A DNA stretch of 42,211 nucleotides from an uncultured Collinsella sp. (GTDB taxonomy: Bacteria > Actinomycetota > Coriobacteriia > Coriobacteriales > Coriobacteriaceae). Shown here piece after piece: positions 16,621 through 26,100 of this stretch (position 1 is its first letter; every line of letters begins with the position of its first letter). The notes beneath the pieces are model-generated. The model ran no database searches. It was given only the letters and a program-made list of their open reading frames with translations, and had not been told where the DNA came from. A program made the translations under genes and the position numbers. The stretch spans positions 1-42,211 of the forward strand of contig CABUJH010000012.1 in NCBI GenBank assembly GCA_902491895.1, read 5' to 3'.

Positions 16621-17298
16621 CTAGAACCGCGCGACTTGGTGCGTGAGCAGACCCGTCGGAACCTGCGGCGCGGCGCCGGCGATCTGCGCGGCGGGGAACA
16701 GTGCGGCTACAGCAAAGTTGAACGGCTCTTTGCCCGTGTAGGTGCCGGCAGCATGGGCATCGTCGGCCAGGAGCTGTGATGCCTCGACTAGTGCGGCAGT
16801 GTAGGCAGGGTCGTCGGCCAGTGCCGGCTCCGGCGCCTGGTCGAGCATGGCATGGATGGCGCCGACGGCGTCCTCGCGCTTGACCTCCCACACGCGGTGC
16901 GTAATGCCCGCGGGGTCGGTGACGGCGTAGAGCGAGGCGCCCTCTTTGGCAGCGCCCAGGATGATGTCCATGACGGGCGACGTCTCGTAGGCGAGCGACA
17001 CGGGGCGCGGCTGTACCTTGAGGTCGGCGATTGCGCGCGCAGCGGCGGTCGAATCGGCAACCGCGTCGCCGCCCGCCAGCGCACCAACCGGGCAGATCGC
17101 CACGACACCCGTCACACGTCCCGGCTCGCCCGAGCATTCGTACACGTAATACGCCGCACCCGGGTCCTTGAGCATCAGACCATCGGCAATGGCTTCGCGC
17201 AGGGCTTCGTTGTCACTCAGAATACTGCCCATTGCAGGCAGCGCCTCGAGCACGCGGTCCTGAGCCGGGCGGATGCAGGGAAACGGAAGTGCTTTCAT
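16621..17298 (-). CDS. DUF1015-like protein, short form
   Basis: A 225-residue protein that begins LPFPCIRPAQDRV, the start typical of DUF1015 proteins, and contains the matching SLAYETSPVMDIILGAAKEG and FNFAVAALFP segments. Canonical DUF1015 proteins are about 400 residues and often lie beside serA and serC, as here. This copy is about half length but open, with a normal AGGA ribosome site, so it looks like a genuine short form rather than a pseudogene. Function unknown; a role linked to serine metabolism is inferred from context. Confidence 0.7.
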   Translation of the reverse strand: MKALPFPCIRPAQDRVLEALPAMGSILSDNEALREAIADGLMLKDPGAAYYVYECSGEPGRVTGVVAICPVGALAGGDAVADSTAAARAIADLKVQPRPVSLAYETSPVMDIILGAAKEGASLYAVTDPAGITHRVWEVKREDAVGAIHAMLDQAPEPALADDPAYTAALVEASQLLADDAHAAGTYTGKEPFNFAVAALFPAAQIAGAAPQVPTGLLTHQVARF

Positions 17299-17337
17299 GG
17301 GCGGTCCTAACGCGCGAGTCGGTTTGTTCGCGGCTTA

Positions 17338-18558
17338 TTATGCCCCAACTTGGCCGCTCGCGTCCCAGAGCACGTTATCGGCGAGCGCGATTAGCACCTG
17401 CTGACAACGAACGATATCGGCGTGGGGCACATATTCGTTGGGCTTGTGCGCGAGCGCGAGCGACCCGGGACCGTAGCTCATGCAATTGCGGTTACCTGTC
17501 TTGCCGGCAATGACGGCGGTGTCGGTGTAGCCGGTAAAGAAGCCGACGGTCGTGTCCGCGTCCGTCACGTCATCGGCGGCACGCTTGAGCGCTGCTAGAA
17601 GGGGAGAGGTCGGATCGCGCTCGATAGCGGGGCGGTCGCCTGTCACGGTATAGCTTCCATGGCAGCCGGGGACCGCGGCTTCGGCGCCGGCGATGGCCTG
17701 CTCTACCATGCGCTTCGCGACGGCCGTATCGGTCGGCGGAGTCAGGCGCATATCGACCCAGACCTTGGCGCGGTCGGGCACGACATAGGGGCGATATCCG
17801 CCCTCGATTTGGCCAAACGTGATGGTCGAAGACCCCAGCTCATCGTGCGCGGGCAGCGCCACAAACGCGCGACGGAGCGAACACACGACCTCGGCCATGG
17901 CGGCGACGGCATCCGCGCCCTTCCACGGCTGGCTCGCATGCGCCGTCACGCCGGCCATTTCAATCTCGAACCACGTACGCCCCTTGTGCGCCACCTGGAT
18001 CTGTCCGTCGGTGGGCTCGGTGTCCAGCACCCATTCGCGCGAACCGACCCAGCCGGCATCGATGGCTGCCTCGGAGCCTCGCATAAAGTCTTCCTCGTCG
18101 ACCGAGCAGATGAGCGAAAAGCCGCGGCGGGGCAGCGCGCCAGCCGCCGCCACGCGCTCGAGCGTATGGACCAGTGCGGCAATGGCGCAGGCCAGGCCAC
18201 CCTTCATATCGCAGGCACCACGGCCGTAGAGTTTATCGTTGCGCACGATCGCTCCGAGCGGCGGAATGTCCGCGTCCCAGCCATCGCCCAAGGTGACGGT
18301 ATCCAAATGGCAGATGTAGACGAGCCGTGGCTCGTCGCTTTGGCCCGGCACGGTGACCATTAGATTGCGGCGTCCGGGGAGTACTTCGTGCTCTGCAATC
18401 TGCACGGCATCGAGTACCGGATAGCTCAGCTGCGCCAACCGTTCCTCAACCAACGCTTTGATATAGCGCTCAATCTCGTCCTCATACGCACCCGGGTCTG
18501 AACTGTCGATCCGCACGAGCCCTTGCGTAAGCCGCCAAGCAAAATCTGTATCAACCAT
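17338..18558 (-). CDS. M20-family metallopeptidase/deacylase (ArgE/DapE/ACY1-like)
   Basis: A 406-residue cytoplasmic zinc hydrolase. Metal ligands are seen in ICHLDTV (H, D), GRGACDMKGG (bridging D), SVDEEDFMRGSE (E-E pair) and DTEPTDG. A lid/dimerisation domain sits in the middle (KGRTWFEIEMAGVTAHASQPW). Substrates of the family include N-acyl amino acids, succinyl-diaminopimelate and dipeptides; which one is not clear. The start at 18558 has GAGGTG upstream; the longer frame to 18705 covers the serA terminator. A palindrome, CATACA-ATC-TGTATG, lies just upstream and may be a regulatory site. Confidence 0.85.
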   Translation of the reverse strand: MVDTDFAWRLTQGLVRIDSSDPGAYEDEIERYIKALVEERLAQLSYPVLDAVQIAEHEVLPGRRNLMVTVPGQSDEPRLVYICHLDTVTLGDGWDADIPPLGAIVRNDKLYGRGACDMKGGLACAIAALVHTLERVAAAGALPRRGFSLICSVDEEDFMRGSEAAIDAGWVGSREWVLDTEPTDGQIQVAHKGRTWFEIEMAGVTAHASQPWKGADAVAAMAEVVCSLRRAFVALPAHDELGSSTITFGQIEGGYRPYVVPDRAKVWVDMRLTPPTDTAVAKRMVEQAIAGAEAAVPGCHGSYTVTGDRPAIERDPTSPLLAALKRAADDVTDADTTVGFFTGYTDTAVIAGKTGNRNCMSYGPGSLALAHKPNEYVPHADIVRCQQVLIALADNVLWDASGQVGA

Positions 18559-18636
18559 AGGCACCTCACAGATAGTTAGGTCAACATACAGATTGTATGC
18601 CAAGAAGCGGCTCAGTGCATTTAATGGAGCGCTCAC

Positions 18637-18672
18637 AAAAATGGGGGCGCCTCTCGTGCGAAAGGCGCCCCC
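18637..18672 (-). terminator. Terminator after serA
   Basis: A perfect 10-bp stem, GGGGGCGCCT against AGGCGCCCCC, is followed on the minus strand by ATTTTTGTG. It separates the serC-serA unit from the M20 peptidase gene. Confidence 0.9.
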
Positions 18673-18735
18673 GCGGGCATTCAATGTCAGCGACGGGCAG
18701 GCCACATGGGGAACTGCCCGTCAGGTCAGTCGGCG

Positions 18736-19899
18736 CTACTTGATCACGCGCACGCGATACATCGACGGAATCTGCTTGAGCGCCTCGATGGTGCTGCTGT
18801 TCAGGTGCTCATCGGTGTCGAACATGGTGTAGGCGTTCTCGCCGGCGGACTCGTTGGTCATGCGCTGCACGTTGGCGTTGTCCTTGGCAAGGATGGCTGT
18901 GATCTGGCCGATCATGTTAGGCACGTTGGCGTGCAGGCAGGCGATGCGGCTTGCGGCGCGCGCCTTGCCCATGCTGCAAGCGGGGTAGTTGACGCTGTGC
19001 GCGATGTTGCCGTTCTCCAGGTAATCCTTGAGCTCGCTAATGGCCATGTCGGCGCAGTTCGCCTCGGCCTCGCCGGTGCCGGCGCCCGAGTGCGTGGTGA
19101 TAAACGTGTTGGGCATCTTAACGGTTTTGGGCGTGGCAAAGTCACAGCTAAACCAGCTCAGCTTGCCCTCGCGCAGGGCGGCATCGACGGCATCCTCGTC
19201 GATGATGGTCTCGCGCGCGTAGTTGATCAGTACGGCGTTGGGGGCCAGCAGGTCGATCTGCTCGGTGCTGATCATGCCGATGGTGTCGGCCTTGCTGGGC
19301 ACGTGCACGGTGAGGTAGTCGCAGCCGCGGCACAGGTCCTCGAGCGTGCCCACGCGCTGCACCTCGCGGCTCAGCACCCATGCGTGCTCGACGGAAATAA
19401 ACGGGTCGTAGCCGTAGACGTCCATGCCTAGATCGACGCAGGCGTTGGCGACCTTGGAGCCCACGTTGCCCAGGCCGATGACGCCGATGCGCTTGCCCTT
19501 GAGCTCGCGGCCCACAAAGGCCTTCTTGGCCTTCTCGGCGTCGACCTGTATCTCGGGGTCGTCGGCGTTGTCGCGGACCCAGTTCATCGACTGCACCACG
19601 CCGCGGCTCGAAAGCACCAGCATGCCCAGGACGAGCTCCTTGACGGCGTTGCTGTTGGCGCCGGGGGAGTTAAAGACGACGACGCCCTTCTTGGCGTACT
19701 CCTCGACGGGGATGTTGTTGACGCCGGCGCCGCAGCGGGCGATGGCGCGGATGCCCTCGGGCAGCTCGTAGCCGTGCAGGTCGGTGGAGCGCATCAGTAT
19801 GGCGTCGGCCTCTTCGGCGGTGCTCACAAATTCGTAGCCCTCGCCAAACTCGACTTTGCCGTCCTTGGTGATGTCGTCGATGGTCTTAATCTTGCGCAT
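18736..19899 (-). CDS. serA: D-3-phosphoglycerate dehydrogenase
   Basis: A 387-residue NAD-dependent enzyme for the first step of serine synthesis from 3-phosphoglycerate. The nucleotide-binding motif is GKRIGVIGLGNVGSKVA; catalytic residues are placed in INYARETIIDEDA (R, E) and ITTHSGAGTGEAEANCADMA (H). A C-terminal ACT domain (about the last 75 residues, after MIGQITAILAKDNANVQRM) suggests serine feedback. Length fits the short SerA type lacking the intervening domain. It follows serC by 69 bases in the same direction and has its own AAGGAG. Confidence 0.95.
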   Translation of the reverse strand: MRKIKTIDDITKDGKVEFGEGYEFVSTAEEADAILMRSTDLHGYELPEGIRAIARCGAGVNNIPVEEYAKKGVVVFNSPGANSNAVKELVLGMLVLSSRGVVQSMNWVRDNADDPEIQVDAEKAKKAFVGRELKGKRIGVIGLGNVGSKVANACVDLGMDVYGYDPFISVEHAWVLSREVQRVGTLEDLCRGCDYLTVHVPSKADTIGMISTEQIDLLAPNAVLINYARETIIDEDAVDAALREGKLSWFSCDFATPKTVKMPNTFITTHSGAGTGEAEANCADMAISELKDYLENGNIAHSVNYPACSMGKARAASRIACLHANVPNMIGQITAILAKDNANVQRMTNESAGENAYTMFDTDEHLNSSTIEALKQIPSMYRVRVIK

Positions 19900-19968
19900 G
19901 AAAAACTCCTTAGCAGGTTTGGTTTAAACAGGTGGTTTGAAGTGGCTGGCCGGCCCGCGCGTTGCGGG

Positions 19969-21093
19969 CTAGTTAGATCGCGGACTCAAACTATGCTGCG
20001 CTTCGAAGTCCTTCATGTACGAGGCCAGTGCCTGCACGTCTTCCAATGTCACGGCGTTGTAGACGCTGGCGCGCATACCGCCCACCAGGCGATGGCCCTT
20101 GACGTTTTGAATCTGGTGCTCGGCCGCGCCTGCAACAAAGGCCGCGTCGAGGTCGGCATCGCCGGTACGGAACGTGACGTTGGCGATGGAGCGGCTGTCG
20201 GCTTGCGTGGTGCTATGGAACAGCTCGCTGTGTTCGAGCAGGTCATAGAGCAGGTTGGCCTTGGCCCAGTTGCGCTCGGCCATGGCGGCAAGTCCGCCGG
20301 TCTGCTCAACCCAACGGAACACCTTGCCGCACACGTAGATGCCAAAGGTGTTGGGCGTGTTGAGCATGGAGCCCTTGGCGGCCTGGGTTTTAAGGTCCAT
20401 GTACTGTGGCGTCTGCGCAAAGGCGGGGCCATCTGCGATGAGGTCGTCGCGCGCGATGATCACGGTCACGCCCGCGGCGCCGGCGTTTTTCTGAGCGCCG
20501 GCGTAGATGAGGCCGTAGTGCTCAACGTCGAGCGGCTGCGACAGAAAGCAGCTCGAGACATCGGCGACCAGCGGCACGTCGCCGCAATCGGGCAGCTCGT
20601 GGAACATGGTGCCGAAGATGGTGTTGTTCTGGCAGATGTAGACGTAGTCGAGCCCGTCGCCCGCGGCCTCGGCGGCAATGCGCACGTTGATGTCGGCCAT
20701 GGTGGGAATGCGGTCGAAATTGGTGCTCTCGGAGCTTGCGAGCAGCACGGCCTCGCCGTACTTGGCGGCCTCCTTGTACGCCTTGTTGGCAAAGTTGCCG
20801 GTCACGACGTAGCCGGCGCGGCCGCGGCGCATGAGGTTCATGGGGATGCCCGCAAACTGCAGCGTGGCGCCGCCCTGCAAAAACAGGACACGGTAGTTGT
20901 TGGGGATGTTCAGCAGACGGCGCAGGGTTGCCTCGGCGTCGTCGATAATCTGCTGGTACATGCTAGATCGATGGCTCATCTCGAGCACGGACATGCCGCA
21001 ACCGCGGTAGTCCATCATCTCGTCGGCGATCTCGGCGAGCACGCTTGTAGGCAGTGCAGCCGGGCCAGCTGAGAAGTTGTGCACACGTGCCAT
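19969..21093 (-). CDS. serC: Phosphoserine aminotransferase
   Basis: A 374-residue PLP enzyme converting 3-phosphohydroxypyruvate and glutamate to phosphoserine. The N-terminus VHNFSAGPAALP and EMSHRSSMY are typical, as is the PLP lysine in YAGAQKNAGAAGVTV (about residue 200) and RMRVNVTF-like NVTFRTGDADLD near the end. It is the first gene of the serC-serA operon. No serB is seen nearby; a HAD phosphatase elsewhere could do that step. Confidence 0.95.
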   Translation of the reverse strand: MARVHNFSAGPAALPTSVLAEIADEMMDYRGCGMSVLEMSHRSSMYQQIIDDAEATLRRLLNIPNNYRVLFLQGGATLQFAGIPMNLMRRGRAGYVVTGNFANKAYKEAAKYGEAVLLASSESTNFDRIPTMADINVRIAAEAAGDGLDYVYICQNNTIFGTMFHELPDCGDVPLVADVSSCFLSQPLDVEHYGLIYAGAQKNAGAAGVTVIIARDDLIADGPAFAQTPQYMDLKTQAAKGSMLNTPNTFGIYVCGKVFRWVEQTGGLAAMAERNWAKANLLYDLLEHSELFHSTTQADSRSIANVTFRTGDADLDAAFVAGAAEHQIQNVKGHRLVGGMRASVYNAVTLEDVQALASYMKDFEAQHSLSPRSN

Positions 21094-21224
21094 CTTCTGG
21101 TTCCCCCTCGTAGTCGTTTGAACGTTCGGGATACTTTAGCACAGTGGAGCGCCGGGCGCGACCGCATTACGGTAAAACTCGAGTGTGCCGCTATGGTTTA
21201 CAGGATGGTTACATGGGGGAGGGC

Positions 21225-21398
21225 TTATCTCGAAGCTCGCATCCGATCTGCCTCGGCTTTTGCTTGTTTCCAGGGTCGAATGTGGCCGTTGGTGAGGTCG
21301 TCGTAACCATGAGCGATGGTACGTTGAATGTGATCTTCGCGTTCCTGAATGGTAGTTAGCGCGCGCGTCTGATCAGAAATAGGCTTTACGACAGGCAT
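21225..21398 (-). pseudogene. Orphan, apparently shortened Phd/YefM-type antitoxin
   Basis: A 57-residue product starting MPVVKPISD, the hallmark start of Phd/YefM antitoxins. The usual middle segment (K-x-G-x-x-V) is absent and the sequence passes into a C-terminal segment (AHGYDDLTNGHIRPW) like the toxin-binding end, so an internal deletion is likely. No toxin gene follows; serC comes next after 131 bases. The ATG at 21398 has AAGGAG. The inverted repeat ACATAGA...TCTATGT (21411-21438) directly upstream fits autoregulation. Confidence 0.55.
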
Positions 21399-21410
21399 AT
21401 GAAACTCCTT

Positions 21411-21438
21411 ACATAGAATCATATGTATAACTCTATGT
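21411..21438 (-). promoter_or_regulatory. Inverted repeat upstream of the antitoxin-like gene
   Basis: ACATAGA and TCTATGT form perfect 7-base arms with a 14-base spacer, placed between promoter and start as expected for antitoxin autorepression. Confidence 0.5.
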
Positions 21439-21599
21439 TGAGCGTAGCGGAGGATGGCGTTGGGCGTGTGCGTGCCTGCATTCGTAAGCGCGGTTGTCTG
21501 GCAAGTGTGATTTGGGGCGACCTCGTCAAAGCTTCTGAGCTGCGAAAATGACCGTTAACCGGATTAAATTTTGTTGCTCAACATTTGACACTCTGGGCG

Positions 21600-21670
21600 T
21601 GGTAACTTTTTTACCAACAGGTATGATTATTGTCATGTGCGCCGCGCCTGCCTGCCGGGTTGCGGCGCAC
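21600..21670 (+). promoter_or_regulatory. BREX operon leader with two inverted repeats
   Basis: The leader contains the palindrome TGGTAA-CTTTT-TTACCA (21600-21616), a possible operator, and a perfect 9-bp hairpin GTGCGCCGC / GCGGCGCAC (21637-21670) with a 16-base loop 36 bases before brxA. A TATGAT at 21622 could be the -10, but its -35 is weak. TTGACA at 21586-21591 has no good -10 partner. Confidence 0.45.
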
Positions 21671-21705
21671 TTGTGACAGCCTTTGACACCCTTGGAGCGT
21701 GTACT

Positions 21706-22389
21706 GTGGATGTAACCACAAAAAGCGTTCGGGGGGGGGTGCTCACCCGCGAGCAATTCCTCCCGCATGAGATGCGCATCGTCGCTGCCCTTCGTATGCA
21801 GGGCGCAAGCGACGAGCAGGTCATTGTACGCGTAAAGAGCGAGAACCTCTTTCAATATCCCACGGAGCGCATGGTCGCCAACCGCGCAACCGTGTGCCTT
21901 CGCCGCCTTGACGCCATGGTGCCCACGGACGCCGTATGCGCCGCGCGCGGCATCGACCCCAAAACCGCCGTCGAGGCTGCGTCATCCCTAACCAGGCTCA
22001 TGGCATCCGGCACTCCCACGCAGGCGGACCAGGCCATCTTCTACAGCATGATCTGCCGCTACGATATCGTGCGCGAGCTCGTGCTCGTCGAGGTGGGGGA
22101 GCGCCTACAAAACTTCGATTATGCCTTTACGGCGGTTGACCTCAACGCCTTTATGACACGCTTTACCACGGAGTATCCGGACGCGGCCCGCTGGACTGAG
22201 GCCACGGTCAAGCGCATTAAGGGCTCGCTCCGCCAGACGCTCCGCCATGCCGGCCTTATCGGCGAGGGCCAGGGCCCGGAGTCCGAGCGCCTGTCACCAC
22301 TCTTCCTCGATTCCGATGTCGAGCGAGCCTTGGTTCAGCTGGGCGAGCAGTCGCTTATCGCGGCCCTTACCGGCAGGGCGGTGATGTAG
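21706..22389 (+). CDS. brxA: BREX protein BrxA (DUF1819)
   Basis: A 227-residue protein, first gene of the type 1 BREX phage-defence operon; BrxA is a small helical DNA-binding protein in studied systems. The segment LTREQFLPHEMRIVAALRMQ and the later YFTAVDL-like YAFTAVDLNAFM and VKRIKGSLRQTLRHAGLI fit DUF1819. I use GTG 21706 because GGAG lies 8 bases upstream; an in-frame ATG-free extension to 21637 runs through the leader hairpin. Bases 21731-21739 are nine consecutive G inside codons 9-12, a slippage-prone tract. brxB follows after one base. Confidence 0.88.
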   Translation: MDVTTKSVRGGVLTREQFLPHEMRIVAALRMQGASDEQVIVRVKSENLFQYPTERMVANRATVCLRRLDAMVPTDAVCAARGIDPKTAVEAASSLTRLMASGTPTQADQAIFYSMICRYDIVRELVLVEVGERLQNFDYAFTAVDLNAFMTRFTTEYPDAARWTEATVKRIKGSLRQTLRHAGLIGEGQGPESERLSPLFLDSDVERALVQLGEQSLIAALTGRAVM

Positions 22390-22390
22390 C

Positions 22391-23083
22391 GTGGCTCCCG
22401 TCAAAAGCGCCGTCGACCCTGTTATCACCCCGGCGACCGATCTCACCACCAATATCGGCATCCATTCCCGCAAGAGCGTCGTGGCGGCGCATGTCCGCTA
22501 CGAGCGCGCCTGTCAGGAATTTGAGCGCCGTGCGCAGCTTCTGCGCGAGTGCCTGTGCAGCGAGGACTTTTTGGCCAACAAGGGCATAGGCAATGAGATC
22601 GGCTTCCACACCTTTTGCTATGACCCCGCGCTGGAGTTTGAGGCGCGTGCATTATTTGACACCCTTTCACGCGATGCCGAGGCCGACAAGCTTCCGTGCA
22701 CGCTCAAGGTCGTGAACCTTTACGACGCCGTGCTGGCAATTCTCGAAAAGCGCCGTGTCCTCAAGGCTATCCCGCACCAAGAGGAGCGCCGCGGTACCCA
22801 GCGCGTGCTCGAGGACGTGGCCAAGTTCGCCTCGCCCGAGAAGGTCGCCGCGTACATCCTTGAGCAGACCGAGCCGCACGCGCCTGGAGACGTCGTTCTC
22901 CTCACCGGCGCGGGCGAGGTTTTCCCGTTCTTTCGCATACACACGCTTCTCCACTGCATGCTTGCGGATTTTGATGAGGTGCCTGTGGTCGCCGCCTATC
23001 CGGGCAGTTTCAACGGCTCTTCTTTCCAGCTCTTTAACCGTCTGCCGGCCGACAACTACTACCGCGCCATCGATATCTCGTAA
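22391..23083 (+). CDS. brxB: BREX protein BrxB (DUF1788)
   Basis: A 230-residue protein of the BREX core. The sequence from GIGNEIGFHTFCYDPALE through DVVLLTGAGEVFPFFRIHTLL to VVAAYPGSFNGSSFQLF matches the DUF1788 pattern, with the F-x-R-x-H-x-L-L and YPG segments conserved. The biochemical role is unknown; BrxB is needed for defence in studied systems. The GTG start lies one base after the brxA stop, so it is translationally coupled. Confidence 0.9.
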   Translation: MAPVKSAVDPVITPATDLTTNIGIHSRKSVVAAHVRYERACQEFERRAQLLRECLCSEDFLANKGIGNEIGFHTFCYDPALEFEARALFDTLSRDAEADKLPCTLKVVNLYDAVLAILEKRRVLKAIPHQEERRGTQRVLEDVAKFASPEKVAAYILEQTEPHAPGDVVLLTGAGEVFPFFRIHTLLHCMLADFDEVPVVAAYPGSFNGSSFQLFNRLPADNYYRAIDIS

Positions 23084-23161
23084 GCACGGCTCCCCGCAGA
23101 CAAGTCCCTGCCGCCGGTAACAACCCTTTGCCATAACGTTCCCAAACCCAAAGGAGCACCC

Positions 23162-26100
23162 ATGGACAACACGATCATTCGCGACCTCTTTGCAAAAGAC
23201 ATCAACCGCTCCATCAACGGCGTGGTCAAGGTCCAGGATTCAAAAGATGGGTCCATCCGCCAGGAGCTTGACGAGTACGTGGTGACGCGCGAGTTGCAGA
23301 GGCATTTTGCCACGTTCTTCAAGGCCTACGGCGATGCCATCGGTGTGCCCACCGACAAGATCGGCGTGTGGATCAGTGGTTTCTTCGGTTCCGGTAAATC
23401 GCACTTCCTCAAGATGCTGAGCTACCTGCTCGAGAATCGCCAGATCGGCGGCAAGAGCGCCATCCGCTACTTTGACGGCAAGATCGTCGACCCCATGGTC
23501 GAGGCTGCCATGGAGCGCGCCTGCTCGGTGTCCACGCAGGCCATCCTCTTTAACATTGATAGCAAGGCGGGCCAGTGGAAGCAGGGCGATACGGCTCCCA
23601 CGGCGCTGCTTCGCGGCTTTGAGCGCATGTTCTACGAGGCGCGCGGCTTCTACGGCGAGGACCTAAAGCTTGCAAAGCTCGAGGACCACATCGATTCCCT
23701 GGGCAAGACCCAGGAGTTCCGCGAGGCCTTTGAGCGCGTCAACGGCGAGTCCTGGCTCCAGACCCGCGACACCTACAGCTACTTTGAGGACGACGTCGTC
23801 GAGGTGCTGCAGAGCGTGCTCGGCATGAGCGAAAAGGCCGCATGGAACTGGCTTGAGGGTTCTGAGGACGAGGTTTTGGCCCCCGATGTCTTTGCCAAAA
23901 AGGTTAAGGACTACGTAGACGCTCAGGCAGCGGCCCACGGCGGCAACTACCGTTTGCTCTTTATGGTCGACGAGGTGGGTCAGTTTATTACAAACGACCG
24001 GGATCCAAGCCTTATGTTGAGTCTTCAGACCATCGTCGAGGAGCTGGGTGCCGCCTGCGGTGGCCGCGTGTGGGTGATGGTCACGAGCCAGGAGGCCATC
24101 GACAACCTGAGCCTGCCCGTGGGCAATGACTTTTCAAAAATCCAAGGCCGCTTCAATACCCGCCTTTCACTCTCCAGTTCCAGCGTGGACGAGGTCATCC
24201 AGCGCCGTGTGCTCGAGAAGACCGCGCCGGCGGCCGATATGCTTGCACAGGTCTACGAGCAAGACGCCGCCGTCCTCAAAAACAATTTTACCTTTGAGGG
24301 TGGCTCGCGCTCCGACCTTGCCGGCTTCGCCAACTCCAAGGATTTTGTGGCCAGCTACCCGTTTGTGGGCTACCAGTTTAAGCTTCTGCCCGACGTGATG
24401 ACCGAGGTACGCAAGCACGGTGTTAAGGCCAAGCACATGTCCACGGGCGAGCGCTCCATGCTGAGCGCGTTTCAGGAGAGCGCTCAGGCCATCCAGCATG
24501 ACCAGACTGGTGCACTCGTGCCGTTCTGGCGCTTCTTCGACACAATCTCCAAGGATTTGGAGCACGGCATCATTCAGGTCGTCGTCTGTGCGGAGCGCGC
24601 GGCTGAAAACGCAGAGGGTCTTGAGAGCTACGATGTCCGGGTGCTTAAGCTCCTGTACTTGATCCGCTACATCGGCTACGTCAAGGCCACGGTCGAGAAC
24701 ATCTCCATCCTTATGATCGATAGCCTGGACGTGGACAAGCGCGCCCTTAAGGACCGCGTCAAGGAATCTCTCGCCCGCTTGGAGCGCGAGAGCTACGTGG
24801 CACGCCAGGGCGATACCTATAGCTTCCTCACCGACGAGGAGCAGGAGATAGCGCAGGAGATCGCACGCACCCCGATCGACAACGCGAAGGTGATTGAGTA
24901 CATCAAGAAGCGCCTGTTCGAAAGCATCTACACTGCGCGCAAACTCAACCGCGGGGCCAACGACTTTCCGTTTGACCGCTATGTGGACGGCTCAATCCAC
25001 GGTACCAGCATGGGCGGCATGGAACTTTCCGTGGTGACCATGGCCAGCGATCTGGGCCGTTCGGACGATGCCGAGCTGGCATTGAAATCCGTGGATAAGG
25101 CCATCGTGGCCTTGAGCGACGAGGTGGATTATTGGGCCCCACTCGTCAACGCCGCTAAGATTCGCATGTACGCCCAGACGCGCAATCTGCAGGAGCTACC
25201 GCCGAGTACCCGCCAGATTGTCGAGGCCAAAATGCGCGAGAAGGACTTTAACGAGAAAGAGGCTGACGCCCTTTTGGCTGAGGCGGTGCTCCATGCACGA
25301 TGCGCCGTCAACGGGCGCATGATTGAGATCCGTGCTGCCAAACCCGCTCAGGTCTTTGAGCAGGTGCTGGCGCAGCTGTGCGATGTGGTCTTTGAAAAGG
25401 CCGACTATATCGGCGCGCCGGTCACGAGCGATTCCGATATTCGCTCTACTCTGGTGGGCAACGTTCAAGTGGGGCTCGCTGGCATGGATGCAGGTAACAC
25501 GCGTGCGCTCAAAGAGGTCGAGGACTACCTCAAAGTGCAGCACCAGCGCCACCTGGATACCGCTATGGGCGATATCCAGCGCCAGTACCAGCAAAAGCCC
25601 TTTGGCTGGCGCGAGGTCGACATCGCAAATGTGGTGGCGCAGCTTGTGGTGGAGCAGCGCGCGCAGGTGCTGTTTGGCGGTCAGACGGTTCAAGCTAACG
25701 ACAGCCGCATGGTGGCGCTCCTGCGCAAGGATGCCGATAAGGCCCAGGTGCGCTTGCGCATGCGCATGAGCGACCGGTTGCTACGCGCCACGGGCGAACT
25801 CATGTGTGACCTGTTTGATCTCAAGACCGTACCCTCCAACGAGGATAAGCTCGTGGCCGAGCTCAAAGAGCGCCTTGAGGGCTTGCGCGAGGCGTGCCTC
25901 GCCATGGCACGCGACTACTACACGGGCATCAAGCCGGCCTACCCGTATCCCGGTGAGGACGAGTGCGAGAAGATGCGCTCGGAGGTGGCCGACGTCCTTA
26001 AGGACCAGAACGAGGCCGAGGCGCTCTTGACCACGTTCACCAAGCATGAGGAGCGTTTGCTCGATGCCAAGGAAGACTTTGACAAGGTGGTTGAGTTCTT

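Noticed and set aside
19774..21072. 432-codon plus-strand open frame
   Set aside because: Antisense shadow of serC, which carries a full set of family motifs.
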